The translations under genes and the position numbers were made by a program. A DNA stretch of 8,763 bases. Source: an uncultured Eggerthellaceae bacterium. Its GTDB lineage: Bacteria; Actinomycetota; Coriobacteriia; Coriobacteriales; Eggerthellaceae. Every line of letters begins with the position of its first letter. The stretch's first letter is position 1. The stretch is taken from positions 1 through 8,763 of the forward strand of contig CAKTXN010000070.1 in assembly GCA_934630905.1 (NCBI GenBank), written 5' to 3'. Positions 1 through 6,523 of this stretch are shown here, piece by piece. Below the pieces are notes generated by a model. The model saw only the letters and a program-made list of their open reading frames with translations, did no database searches and was not told the origin of the DNA.

Positions 1-732
1 GATTTCCTCAATGAGCTGCGGCGTGAAATGCAAGCCCGCGGTGGGGGCTGCGGCCGAACCCTCGCGTTTGGAGAACACCGTTTGATACATTTCCATGTCG
101 CCCGTGTAATCCTTGATATAGGGCGGCAACGGCGTTTTACCCACGGCATGAAGCGCTTCGTCCAGCGAGGGGTGCGTGGTGGTCAGGCGCGCCAGGCGCT
201 GACCCTTGTTGTCTTCGCCTTCATGGTCCACGAAGTCGATGATCTCGGCGGAAAGCGCTACGTTGCCATCCTGGTCGCAAAAGTCTACCACGGCGCCTGC
301 TTTAAGCCTGCGACCAGGCTTTACGAGTACTTCCCAATATGCAGAAGCGTTCGAAGATGCGGGTTCGCTCGCGGGTGCGCTGGGTGTGCTGCTCGTGCAA
401 TCAGCGGCAGGCGTGCACGACGAGCTGCGCTCAGAAGCTTTGCTGGCGGCACCGTTGTTTTTGGGCGCAGCGGCTTCCTTCAGCAGAAAAACTTCCGCCG
501 CACCGCCCGTGCCGCGCTTTGTTCCCAATAAACGCGCAGGTAGAACGCGTGTTTCGTTCGCGATGATCAAGTCGCCCGGACGCAGATACTCCTTGATGTC
601 GCGGAAAATGCGATCTTCAAGAGCGCCGGTTACGCGATCCATGACCAGCATGCGGCACTGGTCGCGGTTTGCGGCGGGCTCCTGGGCAATAAGTTCTTCG
701 GGCAAATCGTAATCAAAATCAGAGGTTTTCAT
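1..732 (-). CDS. queA: S-adenosylmethionine:tRNA ribosyltransferase-isomerase QueA (partial, C-terminus off the left edge)
   Basis: QueA transfers and isomerises the ribosyl group of S-adenosylmethionine onto preQ1 in the tRNA wobble position, giving epoxyqueuosine. Reading the minus strand from the ATG at 732 gives 244 residues open to base 1. Family signatures are clear: N-terminal SDFDYDLPEELIAQ (3-16), a RPGDLIIANETRVLPARL segment (51-68), WEVLVKPGRRLKAG (133-146) and AAPTAGLHFT (228-237). Roughly the last third is missing. Residues about 87-132, between VFLLKE and WEVLVKP, are an Ala/Ser/Pro-rich low-complexity insertion of about 45 residues; family members usually have only a few residues here. 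The frame is maintained throughout, so it is not a frameshift. The start overlaps the end of queH by 14 bp and has an AGGAAG ribosome binding site (738-743) inside queH, implying translational coupling. Identification is firm from motifs; a role for the insertion is unknown. Confidence 0.95.
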   Translation of the reverse strand, partial: MKTSDFDYDLPEELIAQEPAANRDQCRMLVMDRVTGALEDRIFRDIKEYLRPGDLIIANETRVLPARLLGTKRGTGGAAEVFLLKEAAAPKNNGAASKASERSSSCTPAADCTSSTPSAPASEPASSNASAYWEVLVKPGRRLKAGAVVDFCDQDGNVALSAEIIDFVDHEGEDNKGQRLARLTTTHPSLDEALHAVGKTPLPPYIKDYTGDMEMYQTVFSKREGSAAAPTAGLHFTPQLIEEI

Positions 733-1486
733 TGATGCTTCCTAATAATTCCTTTTCGGCCGCTTCTTTCTTCGCTGCTTTCAGCGCGGCCTTTTTGGCT
801 TTGCGCGCGGCTTTACGAATTGTACGCTCCAACTGGGCTTCTTCGTTCGAGAAATGGCATCCGCAGAAATTCTGCCGATAAATCCCCATTTCTTTGGAAA
901 TGCGCTCGTTGTCTTCGAAATACGGGCGATAATCAGTGAAAGCGCAGTTCACGCTCGCCTTCTTGCAGGCGCGTTGCAGCTCTTCCTCAATGATGTCGGT
1001 GTACTGGAAGGGGCTTACCGATAATGTGGTTCCTACCGCGTCAAAGCCATTTTCGGCAGCGTAGCGCGCCGTTTCCTCGAAGCGCAGGCGGTAGCAGGCG
1101 CGACAACGGGCGCGACGCAACTGGGCGGCCTTCTCGCGCGCAGCGGCTACCTGCGGTCCTTTGTCTTCTTTGGGCGGCAGAGGGTAAGGATTGGGAGAGT
1201 CCACCACTTCGTTGGTAATGCCCGCGCTTTTGCGCAGCTCTTCAAGTTCCTGGCCAATGCGTCCGGCGCATGCTTCCCAGGCATCCGTGTCATACGAGCC
1301 TTCTATCAGGGGATATGCACGTTCGCTAGCAAGTGCCTGAATGGTTTCCAGCCGATGCTCATATTCATCTTGCGGGTGGATGTTCGCGTTCGCAAAGTAC
1401 ACGGCAAACTCATCGCCCGCCTCCTTCAGCAGGCGCGTGGGTTCCAGCGAACAGGGCCCGCAGCAGGCATGCAGTAGTATTTTCAT
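719..1486 (-). CDS. queH: Epoxyqueuosine reductase QueH (DUF208 family)
   Basis: QueH is the cobalamin-independent enzyme that reduces epoxyqueuosine in tRNA to queuosine, using iron-sulfur and metal centres held by cysteines. The 255-residue protein opens with the family signature HACCGPCS (Cys8, Cys9, Cys12). It has a second cysteine pair in CRACYRLRFEETA (Cys128, Cys131) and a late FCGCHFS motif (Cys208, Cys210). It is longer than the roughly 200 residues usual for QueH. The extra length comes from a segment at about 82-122, between the DTDAW region and the CxxC motif, and from a Lys/Ala-rich basic tail at about 222-248. The ATG at 1486 has an upstream AAGG-type ribosome binding site and follows a candidate extended -10 by about 26 bases. 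It is first in a leftward operon with queA and diverges from tgt. Family assignment is strong; whether the insertion changes substrate handling is unknown. Confidence 0.93.
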   Translation of the reverse strand: MKILLHACCGPCSLEPTRLLKEAGDEFAVYFANANIHPQDEYEHRLETIQALASERAYPLIEGSYDTDAWEACAGRIGQELEELRKSAGITNEVVDSPNPYPLPPKEDKGPQVAAAREKAAQLRRARCRACYRLRFEETARYAAENGFDAVGTTLSVSPFQYTDIIEEELQRACKKASVNCAFTDYRPYFEDNERISKEMGIYRQNFCGCHFSNEEAQLERTIRKAARKAKKAALKAAKKEAAEKELLGSINENL

Positions 1487-1517
1487 GGGTGACCTTAGCT
1501 TTCGTTGATTTGTGGCT

Positions 1518-1523
1518 TATACT
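1518..1523 (+). promoter_or_regulatory. Candidate -10 element for tgt (TATACT)
   Basis: TATACT matches the TATAAT consensus at five of six positions. The -35 region about 17 bases upstream (near 1495-1500) is poor. If active, transcription would begin near 1530 and give tgt a leader of about 220 nt that includes the foldable region at 1592-1707. It shares five base pairs with the minus-strand -10 of queH. Confidence 0.35.
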
Positions 1524-1527
1524 ACCA
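1519..1527 (-). promoter_or_regulatory. Candidate extended -10 promoter of queH-queA
   Basis: On the minus strand this reads TGG TAGTAT, an extended -10 (TGn followed by a TATAAT-like hexamer). No good -35 is visible. A start about 7 bases downstream would leave a leader of about 26 nt before the queH ATG at 1486. It overlaps the plus-strand -10 at 1518-1523. Assigned from sequence only. Confidence 0.4.
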
Positions 1528-1591
1528 CGGACAAATCATTTAGGCGAAAACTGCGGCGTTTTTGCATCTGATGCGCGGGTGCAAGGGGGCA

Positions 1592-1707
1592 AAGGTGCTG
1601 CCGATGATGCGACCGAGGGCTGGCTTGCATGCGGGTTCGCGGCGGGCAGTGCTACAGCGAAAAACGTAAGGATGCGATGGAACCCCGCAAGACGGCGGCA
1701 GCATCTT
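1592..1707 (+). other. Foldable tgt leader region with nested long-range stems
   Basis: No convincing ORF is seen between queH and tgt. AAGGTGCTGCCG (1592-1603) is complementary to CGGCAGCATCTT (1696-1707) over 12 bp with one G-U pair, enclosing 92 nt. Inside it, TGCGGGTTC (1630-1638) pairs with GAACCCCGCA (1680-1689) apart from one bulged C. GATGC (1671-1675) can instead pair with GCATC (1701-1705), which would break the outer stem. I do not recognise a known riboswitch class, and it lacks a terminator-type T run before the tgt start. It could be a cis-regulatory RNA or chance structure in GC-rich DNA. Confidence 0.35.
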
Positions 1708-1753
1708 CCTTTGCGGTTGCGCCTAAAACCATAGAGAACGGAACTGGAGCATT

Positions 1754-2899
1754 ATGGCATTATTCGATTACACCATTCAGGCGCAAGATGGTCATGCGCG
1801 CGCGGCAACGTATGAAACGGCGCACGGAACGTTTCAGACGCCTATGTTCATGCCGGTGGGCACACGTGCCACGGTAAAAGGCATCCAGCCTGCTCAGCTG
1901 CGTGAATTGCAGTCGCAGGTGGTGCTTGCGAACACATATCATCTGTCAATGCGCCCCGGTGCAGATCTTATTGAAGAAGCGGGCGGCGTGCAGAAATTCA
2001 TGTGCTACGACGGCCCCATGCTTACCGATTCCGGCGGATTTCAAGTTATGAGCCTGGCGGACACGCTGAAGATTGACGACGAGGGCCTTACGTTTCAGTC
2101 CATCTATGATGGCGCGAAAGTGCGCTGGACGCCCGAGAGCAACATGACCATTCAGGAAAAGATTGGCGCCGATATTTGCATGCAGCTCGATCAATGCGCG
2201 CCGTATCCGGCCGAGCGCTCGTTTGTGGAGAAGTCAACGCGTCTTTCCGCTGCTTGGGCACAGCGTTGCTTGGCGGCGCATAAAAAGCCTGATCAGACGC
2301 TTTTCGGCATTGTGCAAGGCGGTATGCACCTTGATCTGCGTTTGTGGTCGGCAGGTGAGCTGCAGCGCATTGAGCAGGAAAGCCTGGCTGCGGGCGGACG
2401 TCGTTTCGGCGGTTTCGGCATTGGCGGCTATTCGGTGGGCGAGCCTCACGAAGTCATGTTCGAGACGCTTGGCGCAGTTGCGCAGGCGCTGCCGCAGGAT
2501 CGTCCGCGCTACCTGATGGGCGTGGGCAATCCCACAACGCTCGTTCGTGCAGTGCGCGAAGGCGTGGACATGTTCGATTGCGTGCTGCCTACGCGTACGG
2601 CTCGCATGGGCACGGCGTTTTCCTCTGCGGGGCGCATGAACATGCGCAACGCGAAGTACGTGCATGATTTCGGACCGCTTGATCCGCAGTGCAGTTGCTC
2701 GACGTGCCAGACGTATTCGCGCTCGTACATTCGCCACCTGGTGAAACAGGGCGAAATGCTGGGCGGCATCTTACTTTCGGTGCACAACTTGCACTTCTTG
2801 CTGGAGCTTATGCGACAAGCGCGTCAGGCCATTCTGGAAGGCCGCTACGAGAAGTTCTACGAGGACTGGATGAATTCGCCCGCCGCGAACGATTACTAA
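1754..2899 (+). CDS. tgt: tRNA-guanine transglycosylase (queuine/preQ1 tRNA-ribosyltransferase)
   Basis: Tgt swaps the wobble guanine (position 34) of GUN-anticodon tRNAs for preQ1 through a covalent tRNA-enzyme intermediate. The 381-residue protein has the full family length and motifs: TPMFMPVGTRATVKG (29-43), LANTYHL (58-64), LTDSGGFQVMSL with the general acid/base Asp92, GIVQGG (185-190), GGYSVGE (224-230), and DMFDCVLPTR with the expected nucleophile Asp275. The zinc site is complete: Cys313, Cys315, Cys318 and His344. The ATG at 1754 is preceded by GGAG at a short spacing of 4 nt, and no better upstream start exists in frame. It diverges from queH-queA, which act on its product. A candidate terminator follows at 2993-3023. 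Identification is essentially certain. Confidence 0.98.
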   Translation: MALFDYTIQAQDGHARAATYETAHGTFQTPMFMPVGTRATVKGIQPAQLRELQSQVVLANTYHLSMRPGADLIEEAGGVQKFMCYDGPMLTDSGGFQVMSLADTLKIDDEGLTFQSIYDGAKVRWTPESNMTIQEKIGADICMQLDQCAPYPAERSFVEKSTRLSAAWAQRCLAAHKKPDQTLFGIVQGGMHLDLRLWSAGELQRIEQESLAAGGRRFGGFGIGGYSVGEPHEVMFETLGAVAQALPQDRPRYLMGVGNPTTLVRAVREGVDMFDCVLPTRTARMGTAFSSAGRMNMRNAKYVHDFGPLDPQCSCSTCQTYSRSYIRHLVKQGEMLGGILLSVHNLHFLLELMRQARQAILEGRYEKFYEDWMNSPAANDY

Positions 2900-2975
2900 A
2901 CTCTTATCCTCTCACAAGAATAAAGTTTACACTCGCGTATCAGATGGAAACAACTTCCCGCAAAACGTTAAGAAG

Positions 2976-2984
2976 TGTCATAAT
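2976..2984 (+). promoter_or_regulatory. Candidate extended -10 upstream of secDF
   Basis: TGT CATAAT fits an extended -10 element, but the -35 region near 2956-2961 is weak. Predicted initiation near 2991 would place the hairpin at 2993-3023 at the very 5' end of the transcript. The site is inferred from consensus only. Confidence 0.3.
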
Positions 2985-2992
2985 ACAAAGTT

Positions 2993-3023
2993 ACCTGTGC
3001 GAAACTGGCACAGGTGCGTTTTT
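2993..3023 (+). terminator. Hairpin plus T run after tgt (terminator or leader attenuator)
   Basis: ACCTGTGC (2993-3000) and GCACAGGT (3008-3015) form a perfect 8-bp stem with a 7-nt loop. It is followed by GCG and five T residues (3019-3023). It lies 93 bp after the tgt stop, which fits a tgt terminator. Because a candidate -10 sits immediately upstream, early termination of secDF leader transcripts is an alternative reading. Confidence 0.6.
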
Positions 3024-3100
3024 GTGCTCTTGAAGCGCGCGGAACGTGTTGGCAGCGGCGCACGACAGAGTTTACTGCAACTTGCAAGGCAACGTTGCAA

Positions 3101-3153
3101 CGCAGGCTCCTTCGCCTGCGGGCAATGCCTGCTTACGGTCAGCGTTTTCGCTG
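3101..3153 (+). other. Hairpin-rich secDF leader
   Basis: The 308 bp between tgt and secDF hold no gene I can support. Besides the 2993-3023 hairpin, CGCAGGC (3101-3107) pairs with GCCTGCG (3114-3120) around a 6-nt loop, and CAGCG (3140-3144) pairs with CGCTG (3149-3153) around TTTT. Two TTGCAA copies lie just upstream (near 3083 and 3095). No known riboswitch class is recognised. The region is where yajC would sit in many genomes. Confidence 0.35.
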
Positions 3154-3207
3154 TTCAGGTGCATGAAAAAGCGAAAAGCAGATAGTTAAAGAGAAAAGGA
3201 TTCAAAC

Positions 3208-5790
3208 GTGGCTTCTCAAAACTCAAAGCAGAAAAAGAGTTCGCTGAAGAACGCCGATCGACGCAACGTGTGGCTGCTTATTATCTGCACGATTGCGGTG
3301 ATTGCTTCTTTCTTCGCGTTCACGCCTCCTTCGGAAAAAATTAACCAGGGCCTGGACATTCAGGGCGGTTTGTCGGTTGTGCTTTCCGCTTCAAACGAGG
3401 ACGGATCGGCGATTTCCAGCGAAGACATGGAGAAAAGCCGTGCGATTGTTGAGAAGCGCGTGAACTTGCTGGGTGCATCCGAGGCAACCGTTCAGGTGCA
3501 GGGCAACAACCAAATCCTTGTTCAGATTCCGGGCGTTTCCGACCCTGAGCAGGCGCTGAAGACCATCGGCACCACGGGTAAGTTGGAGTTTGCATGCCTG
3601 GACAGCTTCACCGATGAAGACGTAAGGGAAAAGATTGACAGTGGACAAACCGACCACGAGAACATCACCGACTCCGTAACGGGCCAGCAGTTCGCCGTTG
3701 AGTCGAAGCTCACCGCGCCGCAGGGCACATACACACCGCTTATCACCGGCGAGAACATCAGCCGCGTGGATGTGGGCCGCGAGTCCGAAACGGCAACCAC
3801 GTACTCGGTGAACCTGACGCTTGATTCTGCGGGTAGTGCAGCATTTGCTCAGGCCACAAAAGAGCTGGTTTCCACCCACGGCAAGATTGTCATTCTGCTT
3901 GACGGCGTGGTGCAAAGCGCTCCGGCCGTGCAGTCCGAAATCACGGGCGGACAGGTTTCCATTACCGGTAACTACACGCTTGACCAGGCAAAATCACTGC
4001 AGACGGTTTTGGAGAGCGGTTCTTTGCCCGTAAGCTTCTCGTATTCTCAGAGCCAGGTAGTCGGCCCCACCTTGGGTCAGGACGCGTTGGCCTCCGGCGT
4101 TTTGGTTGCGCTGATCGGCCTTCTGCTGGTTGTGATCTATCTGTTCTTCTTCTATAAGGGCCTTGGCATTATCACTGCTGCGGCAATGCTCGTCTTCTCT
4201 GTTCTGTACTTGGGCATTTTGGGCTTGCTGTCGCTGTTGGGCCAGTTCAGCCTTTCGCTGGCAGGCGTTGCCGGTATCGTTTTGACCATTGGTATGGCGG
4301 CTGACTCGTCCATTCTGACCCTGGAGCGCTTCCGCGAGGAAATCCGCATGGGCCGCTCCATCAAAGCCGCTTCGCAAAGCGGTGTGCGCCACGCTATTTT
4401 GACGTCCATTGACGCCGACCTAGTAACGCTTGTGTCCGCTCTGGCGCTGTTCTTCCTGGCCAGCGCGTCGGTCAAGGGCTTCGGCATGACGTTGGCGCTG
4501 GGTATTTTCTGCGACATCATCATGATGCTCATCTTCAAGGCGCCGCTCATTCGCTTGATGGCGCCGCGCACCATTGCGAAGCACCCCGATTTCTGGAACG
4601 TCCATGACTGCCTGAACGCCGTTGGCGGCACGGAGCAGCTGGTGGAAGACGAAGCAAAGGCGCCTGCTCAGAAGGTTGTTGGCCGCTTCATCAAGCGCGA
4701 TATTCCGTTCCTGCGCGCTCGCAAGGTGCTGCTTATCATTGCGGCATGCTGCGTTGCCGTGGCTTTGGTGGTTTGCGGCGTTCGCGGATTGAACTTTGGT
4801 ACTGAATTCGTGGGCGGCACGTCCATCTCCATCAACCAAACGGCGGGCGCTACCACCGATCAGGTGCGCGATGCGTTCGCAGCCGCTGGTCAGGAGAACG
4901 CCGTTGTGCAGACGACCAGCACGAACGGCCAAGAGGGCTTCCTAGTTCGCCTTGCCACGACCGACACGACCGAGGCTTACAGCGCTTCTTCTGCGGTTGC
5001 GCAGACCCTGGGCCTTTCTAGCACCGATATCACGGTTTCCACGATCCAAGCAAGTTGGGGTGCGAGCGTCATTCGATCCTCGCTTATCGCGTTCCTGGTT
5101 TCGCTGGTGCTGATTATTGCGTACATTGGCATTCGCTTCCGCTCGTACAAGATGGGTGTGGTGGCTGTTATCACGCTGTTGCACGACTTGATTATTGTGG
5201 TGGGCATTTATGCGCTGATCGGCCGCGAGTTCACGCCAAATACGGTGGCTGCGTTGCTGACCATTCTGGGTTACTCGCTGTATGACACCGTGGTTGTGTT
5301 CCACCGCGTGAACGACAACATGCAGGAGTCCTCTGCTAAGGTAACGTTTATGACCATGGCAAACCACTCCATCAACCAGGTGTTTATCCGCTCCATTAAC
5401 ACCACGCTGACCTCGCTTATCCCGGTTCTGTTCATGTTGCTGTTCGGTTCCGAAACGCTGAAGGACTTCGCGTTTGCAATGGTCATTGGCCTGGTGTGCG
5501 GCTGCTACTCTTCGATTGCCGTTGCTATGCCGCTGTTCTCCGAGTGGAAGTCGCGCGAGAAGGACAACCTGAAACTTACGAAGAAGTTCGGCACGGCTAT
5601 TCGCCTGTTCGAGTTCGTGCTGCCTCAGCCGGCTGTTGCTGCTGCGGGCGCTGCCGATGCTGCGGTTGCGGTTGATGCTGCTGCGCCGGCTGTGGGTGCT
5701 GCTGCGGGCGGCGCGGGTGCAGGCGCTTCGGGCAAGCCGAAAGCATCTGGGTCTGGTCAGAAATGGCAACCGAAAAAGAAGAAAAAGTAG
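3208..5790 (+). CDS. secDF: Fused protein translocase subunit SecDF
   Basis: SecDF is the membrane accessory of the SecYEG channel that uses proton flow to help pull exported proteins across the membrane. The 860 residues join both subunits with about 12 predicted membrane helices. The SecD half has a first helix (about 21-39), the INQGLDIQGG motif (45-54), a large external domain (about 55-285) and helices from about 295 to 447. IGMAADSSIL (361-370) contains the expected proton-relay Asp366, in a variant of the usual GMAVDAN motif. The SecF half starts near 500, with LNFGTEFVGGT (528-538), a short external domain, and GYSLYDTVVVFHR (688-700) with Asp693; His699 stands where Asp is usual. The C-terminus (about 803-860) is an Ala/Gly-rich tail ending in PKKKKK, probably cytoplasmic. 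The GTG start has AAAGGA seven bases upstream. No yajC precedes it, and a terminator follows. Confidence 0.96.
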   Translation: MASQNSKQKKSSLKNADRRNVWLLIICTIAVIASFFAFTPPSEKINQGLDIQGGLSVVLSASNEDGSAISSEDMEKSRAIVEKRVNLLGASEATVQVQGNNQILVQIPGVSDPEQALKTIGTTGKLEFACLDSFTDEDVREKIDSGQTDHENITDSVTGQQFAVESKLTAPQGTYTPLITGENISRVDVGRESETATTYSVNLTLDSAGSAAFAQATKELVSTHGKIVILLDGVVQSAPAVQSEITGGQVSITGNYTLDQAKSLQTVLESGSLPVSFSYSQSQVVGPTLGQDALASGVLVALIGLLLVVIYLFFFYKGLGIITAAAMLVFSVLYLGILGLLSLLGQFSLSLAGVAGIVLTIGMAADSSILTLERFREEIRMGRSIKAASQSGVRHAILTSIDADLVTLVSALALFFLASASVKGFGMTLALGIFCDIIMMLIFKAPLIRLMAPRTIAKHPDFWNVHDCLNAVGGTEQLVEDEAKAPAQKVVGRFIKRDIPFLRARKVLLIIAACCVAVALVVCGVRGLNFGTEFVGGTSISINQTAGATTDQVRDAFAAAGQENAVVQTTSTNGQEGFLVRLATTDTTEAYSASSAVAQTLGLSSTDITVSTIQASWGASVIRSSLIAFLVSLVLIIAYIGIRFRSYKMGVVAVITLLHDLIIVVGIYALIGREFTPNTVAALLTILGYSLYDTVVVFHRVNDNMQESSAKVTFMTMANHSINQVFIRSINTTLTSLIPVLFMLLFGSETLKDFAFAMVIGLVCGCYSSIAVAMPLFSEWKSREKDNLKLTKKFGTAIRLFEFVLPQPAVAAAGAADAAVAVDAAAPAVGAAAGGAGAGASGKPKASGSGQKWQPKKKKK

Positions 5791-5850
5791 CGGTTGTTTG
5801 AGGTGCGGCCTTTAAGAGGCGCGTGTGCTGAATAGATGATCATTTTTCAG

Positions 5851-5879
5851 GGCGGGCAGCAGATGTTGCCTGCCTTTTT
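5851..5879 (+). terminator. Intrinsic terminator of secDF
   Basis: GGCGGGCAGC (5851-5860) pairs with GTTGCCTGCC (5865-5874) as a 10-bp stem including two G-U pairs, with loop AGAT. Five T residues (5875-5879) follow directly. It lies 60 bp after the secDF stop codon and is the strongest terminator in the window. Confidence 0.9.
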
Positions 5880-5945
5880 CGTGGGTTCCTGCTTTGTCGC
5901 CCGCGCCTTGTTCTCGGTTTGCTTTGGCATTTCTCCTCGCGAAGG

Positions 5946-5979
5946 GCATGTTGTTGAAAAAGTGCTTCCAAATTCGAAG
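5946..5979 (+). repeat. Left inverted-repeat arm, outer part
   Basis: This 34-bp segment contains a 16-bp outer block (5946-5961), an unmatched 9-bp block (5962-5970) and the block AATTCGAAG (5971-5979). The matching right-arm blocks are 6564-6579 and 6546-6554. The arm is cut at 5979/5980 by the IS3-type relic and resumes at 6384. Confidence 0.85.
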
Positions 5980-6383
5980 TGGGAGTGCGGCGGATTCTTG
6001 GACCTCGATCAAGGAGGTTCGAATGTATTCAAAGGAAGACAGGGAGCGCATTTTGGCCGATCTCGGCGCGAGCGGCCTGACGCCCCGGGGGTTCTCGAGG
6101 CTGCCGGGCAATCCGAGCGCCGGCAGATTCATGCTGCCCCGACAACGCCCGCGCCGAAGGCTTCTTCGGGACGCTGAAGGAGGAGTTCTACAACGGCCGC
6201 GACTGGTCGCAGGTGGGGTTCGACGAGTTCCGGGCGCGGCTCGACGCCTACATCGAATGGTACGTGGACGGCAGGCTCAAGGCGTTCGACGAAGGCGGGC
6301 GCAAGGTGTACGACACGATAGCGGGGCGAAGGAGACGCTTGGGCTATACCGTGTAGGCGGTCCAGGATATTGCCGCACTCCCA
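5980..6383 (+). mobile_element. Internally deleted IS3-family insertion sequence
   Basis: The 404-bp segment has 25-bp terminal inverted repeats (5980-6004 and 6359-6383) that match at 20 of 25 positions. They start TGGGAGTGCGGC and end in CA, as IS3-family ends do. Inside are only the beginning and the end of the transposase genes. A complete IS3 element is about 1.2-1.5 kb, so most of the interior has been lost while both ends were kept. No 3-5 bp direct repeat flanks it; only one G (5979/6384) could be duplicated. It might still be mobilised in trans by a full-length relative. Confidence 0.8.
6023..6356 (+). pseudogene. IS3-family transposase remnant (OrfA start joined to OrfB end)
   Basis: A strong AAGGAGG site (6011-6017) precedes the ATG at 6023. 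The first 34 codons read as a helix-turn-helix OrfA start, MYSKEDRERILADL... to LPGNPSAG. From about 6126 a different frame reads the C-terminal end of an OrfB integrase-type transposase: PDNARAEGFFGTLKEEF, then DEFRARLDAYIEWY, ending RRRRLGYTV and TAG at 6354-6356. The Glu of ARAEGFF (6156-6158) corresponds to the last acidic residue of the DDE triad. Both catalytic Asp residues and the rest of the protein are absent. The deletion junction lies near 6115-6135, and the two pieces are out of frame, so no active transposase can be made. Confidence 0.85.
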
Positions 6384-6406
6384 GTTGATGCAGGTTGGAA
6401 GTAGGT
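6384..6406 (+). repeat. Left inverted-repeat arm, inner part (displaced by the nested element)
   Basis: After the IS3-type end at 6383 the left arm resumes with GTTGATGC and then AGGTTGGAAGTAGGT (6392-6406). That 15-mer is the exact reverse complement of 6524-6538. Joining this part to 5946-5979 and dropping the extra G at 6384 gives 56 bp, the same length as the right arm. Confidence 0.8.
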
Positions 6407-6407
6407 G

Positions 6408-6483
6408 GGTTCCCGATATGTTTTGCGAGAATTTTTTCATCAACGCCGTGACCTGGTGAAACGCAAAAACGCTATCGGAGACC
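6408..6483 (+). other. Long central hairpin of the palindromic element
   Basis: Three stacked stems are visible. GGT plus CCGATA (6408-6418) pairs with TATCGG plus ACC (6473-6483), around an internal T-G wobble and one mismatch. TTTTGCG (6421-6427) pairs with CGCAAAA (6462-6468). TTTCATCA (6435-6442) pairs with TGGTGAAA (6454-6461) with one wobble, closing an 11-nt loop. It sits between the two arms, so the whole element could fold as one extended cruciform or RNA hairpin. Confidence 0.6.
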
Positions 6484-6523
6484 ATTCCTAAAAAGCTCCA
6501 AAATGAGTCAATTTGCGACGATG

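Noticed and set aside
1671..1700. T-box-like string TGGAACCCCGC in the tgt leader
   Set aside because: The T-box core would need TGGnACCGCG. No specifier stem or terminator with a T run is visible, and tgt is not a usual T-box target.
1487..1753. preQ1 riboswitch
   Set aside because: No short preQ1 pseudoknot pattern with its A-rich tail ahead of the ribosome binding site was found.
2997..3185. 62-codon open frame before secDF, considered as a yajC candidate
   Set aside because: It has no N-terminal membrane helix or YajC motifs, and no ribosome binding site. It also runs through the terminator-like hairpin.
4942..5769. 275-codon open frame on the minus strand
   Set aside because: It is antisense to the SecF half of secDF, with Arg/His/Gln-rich content typical of a shadow frame.
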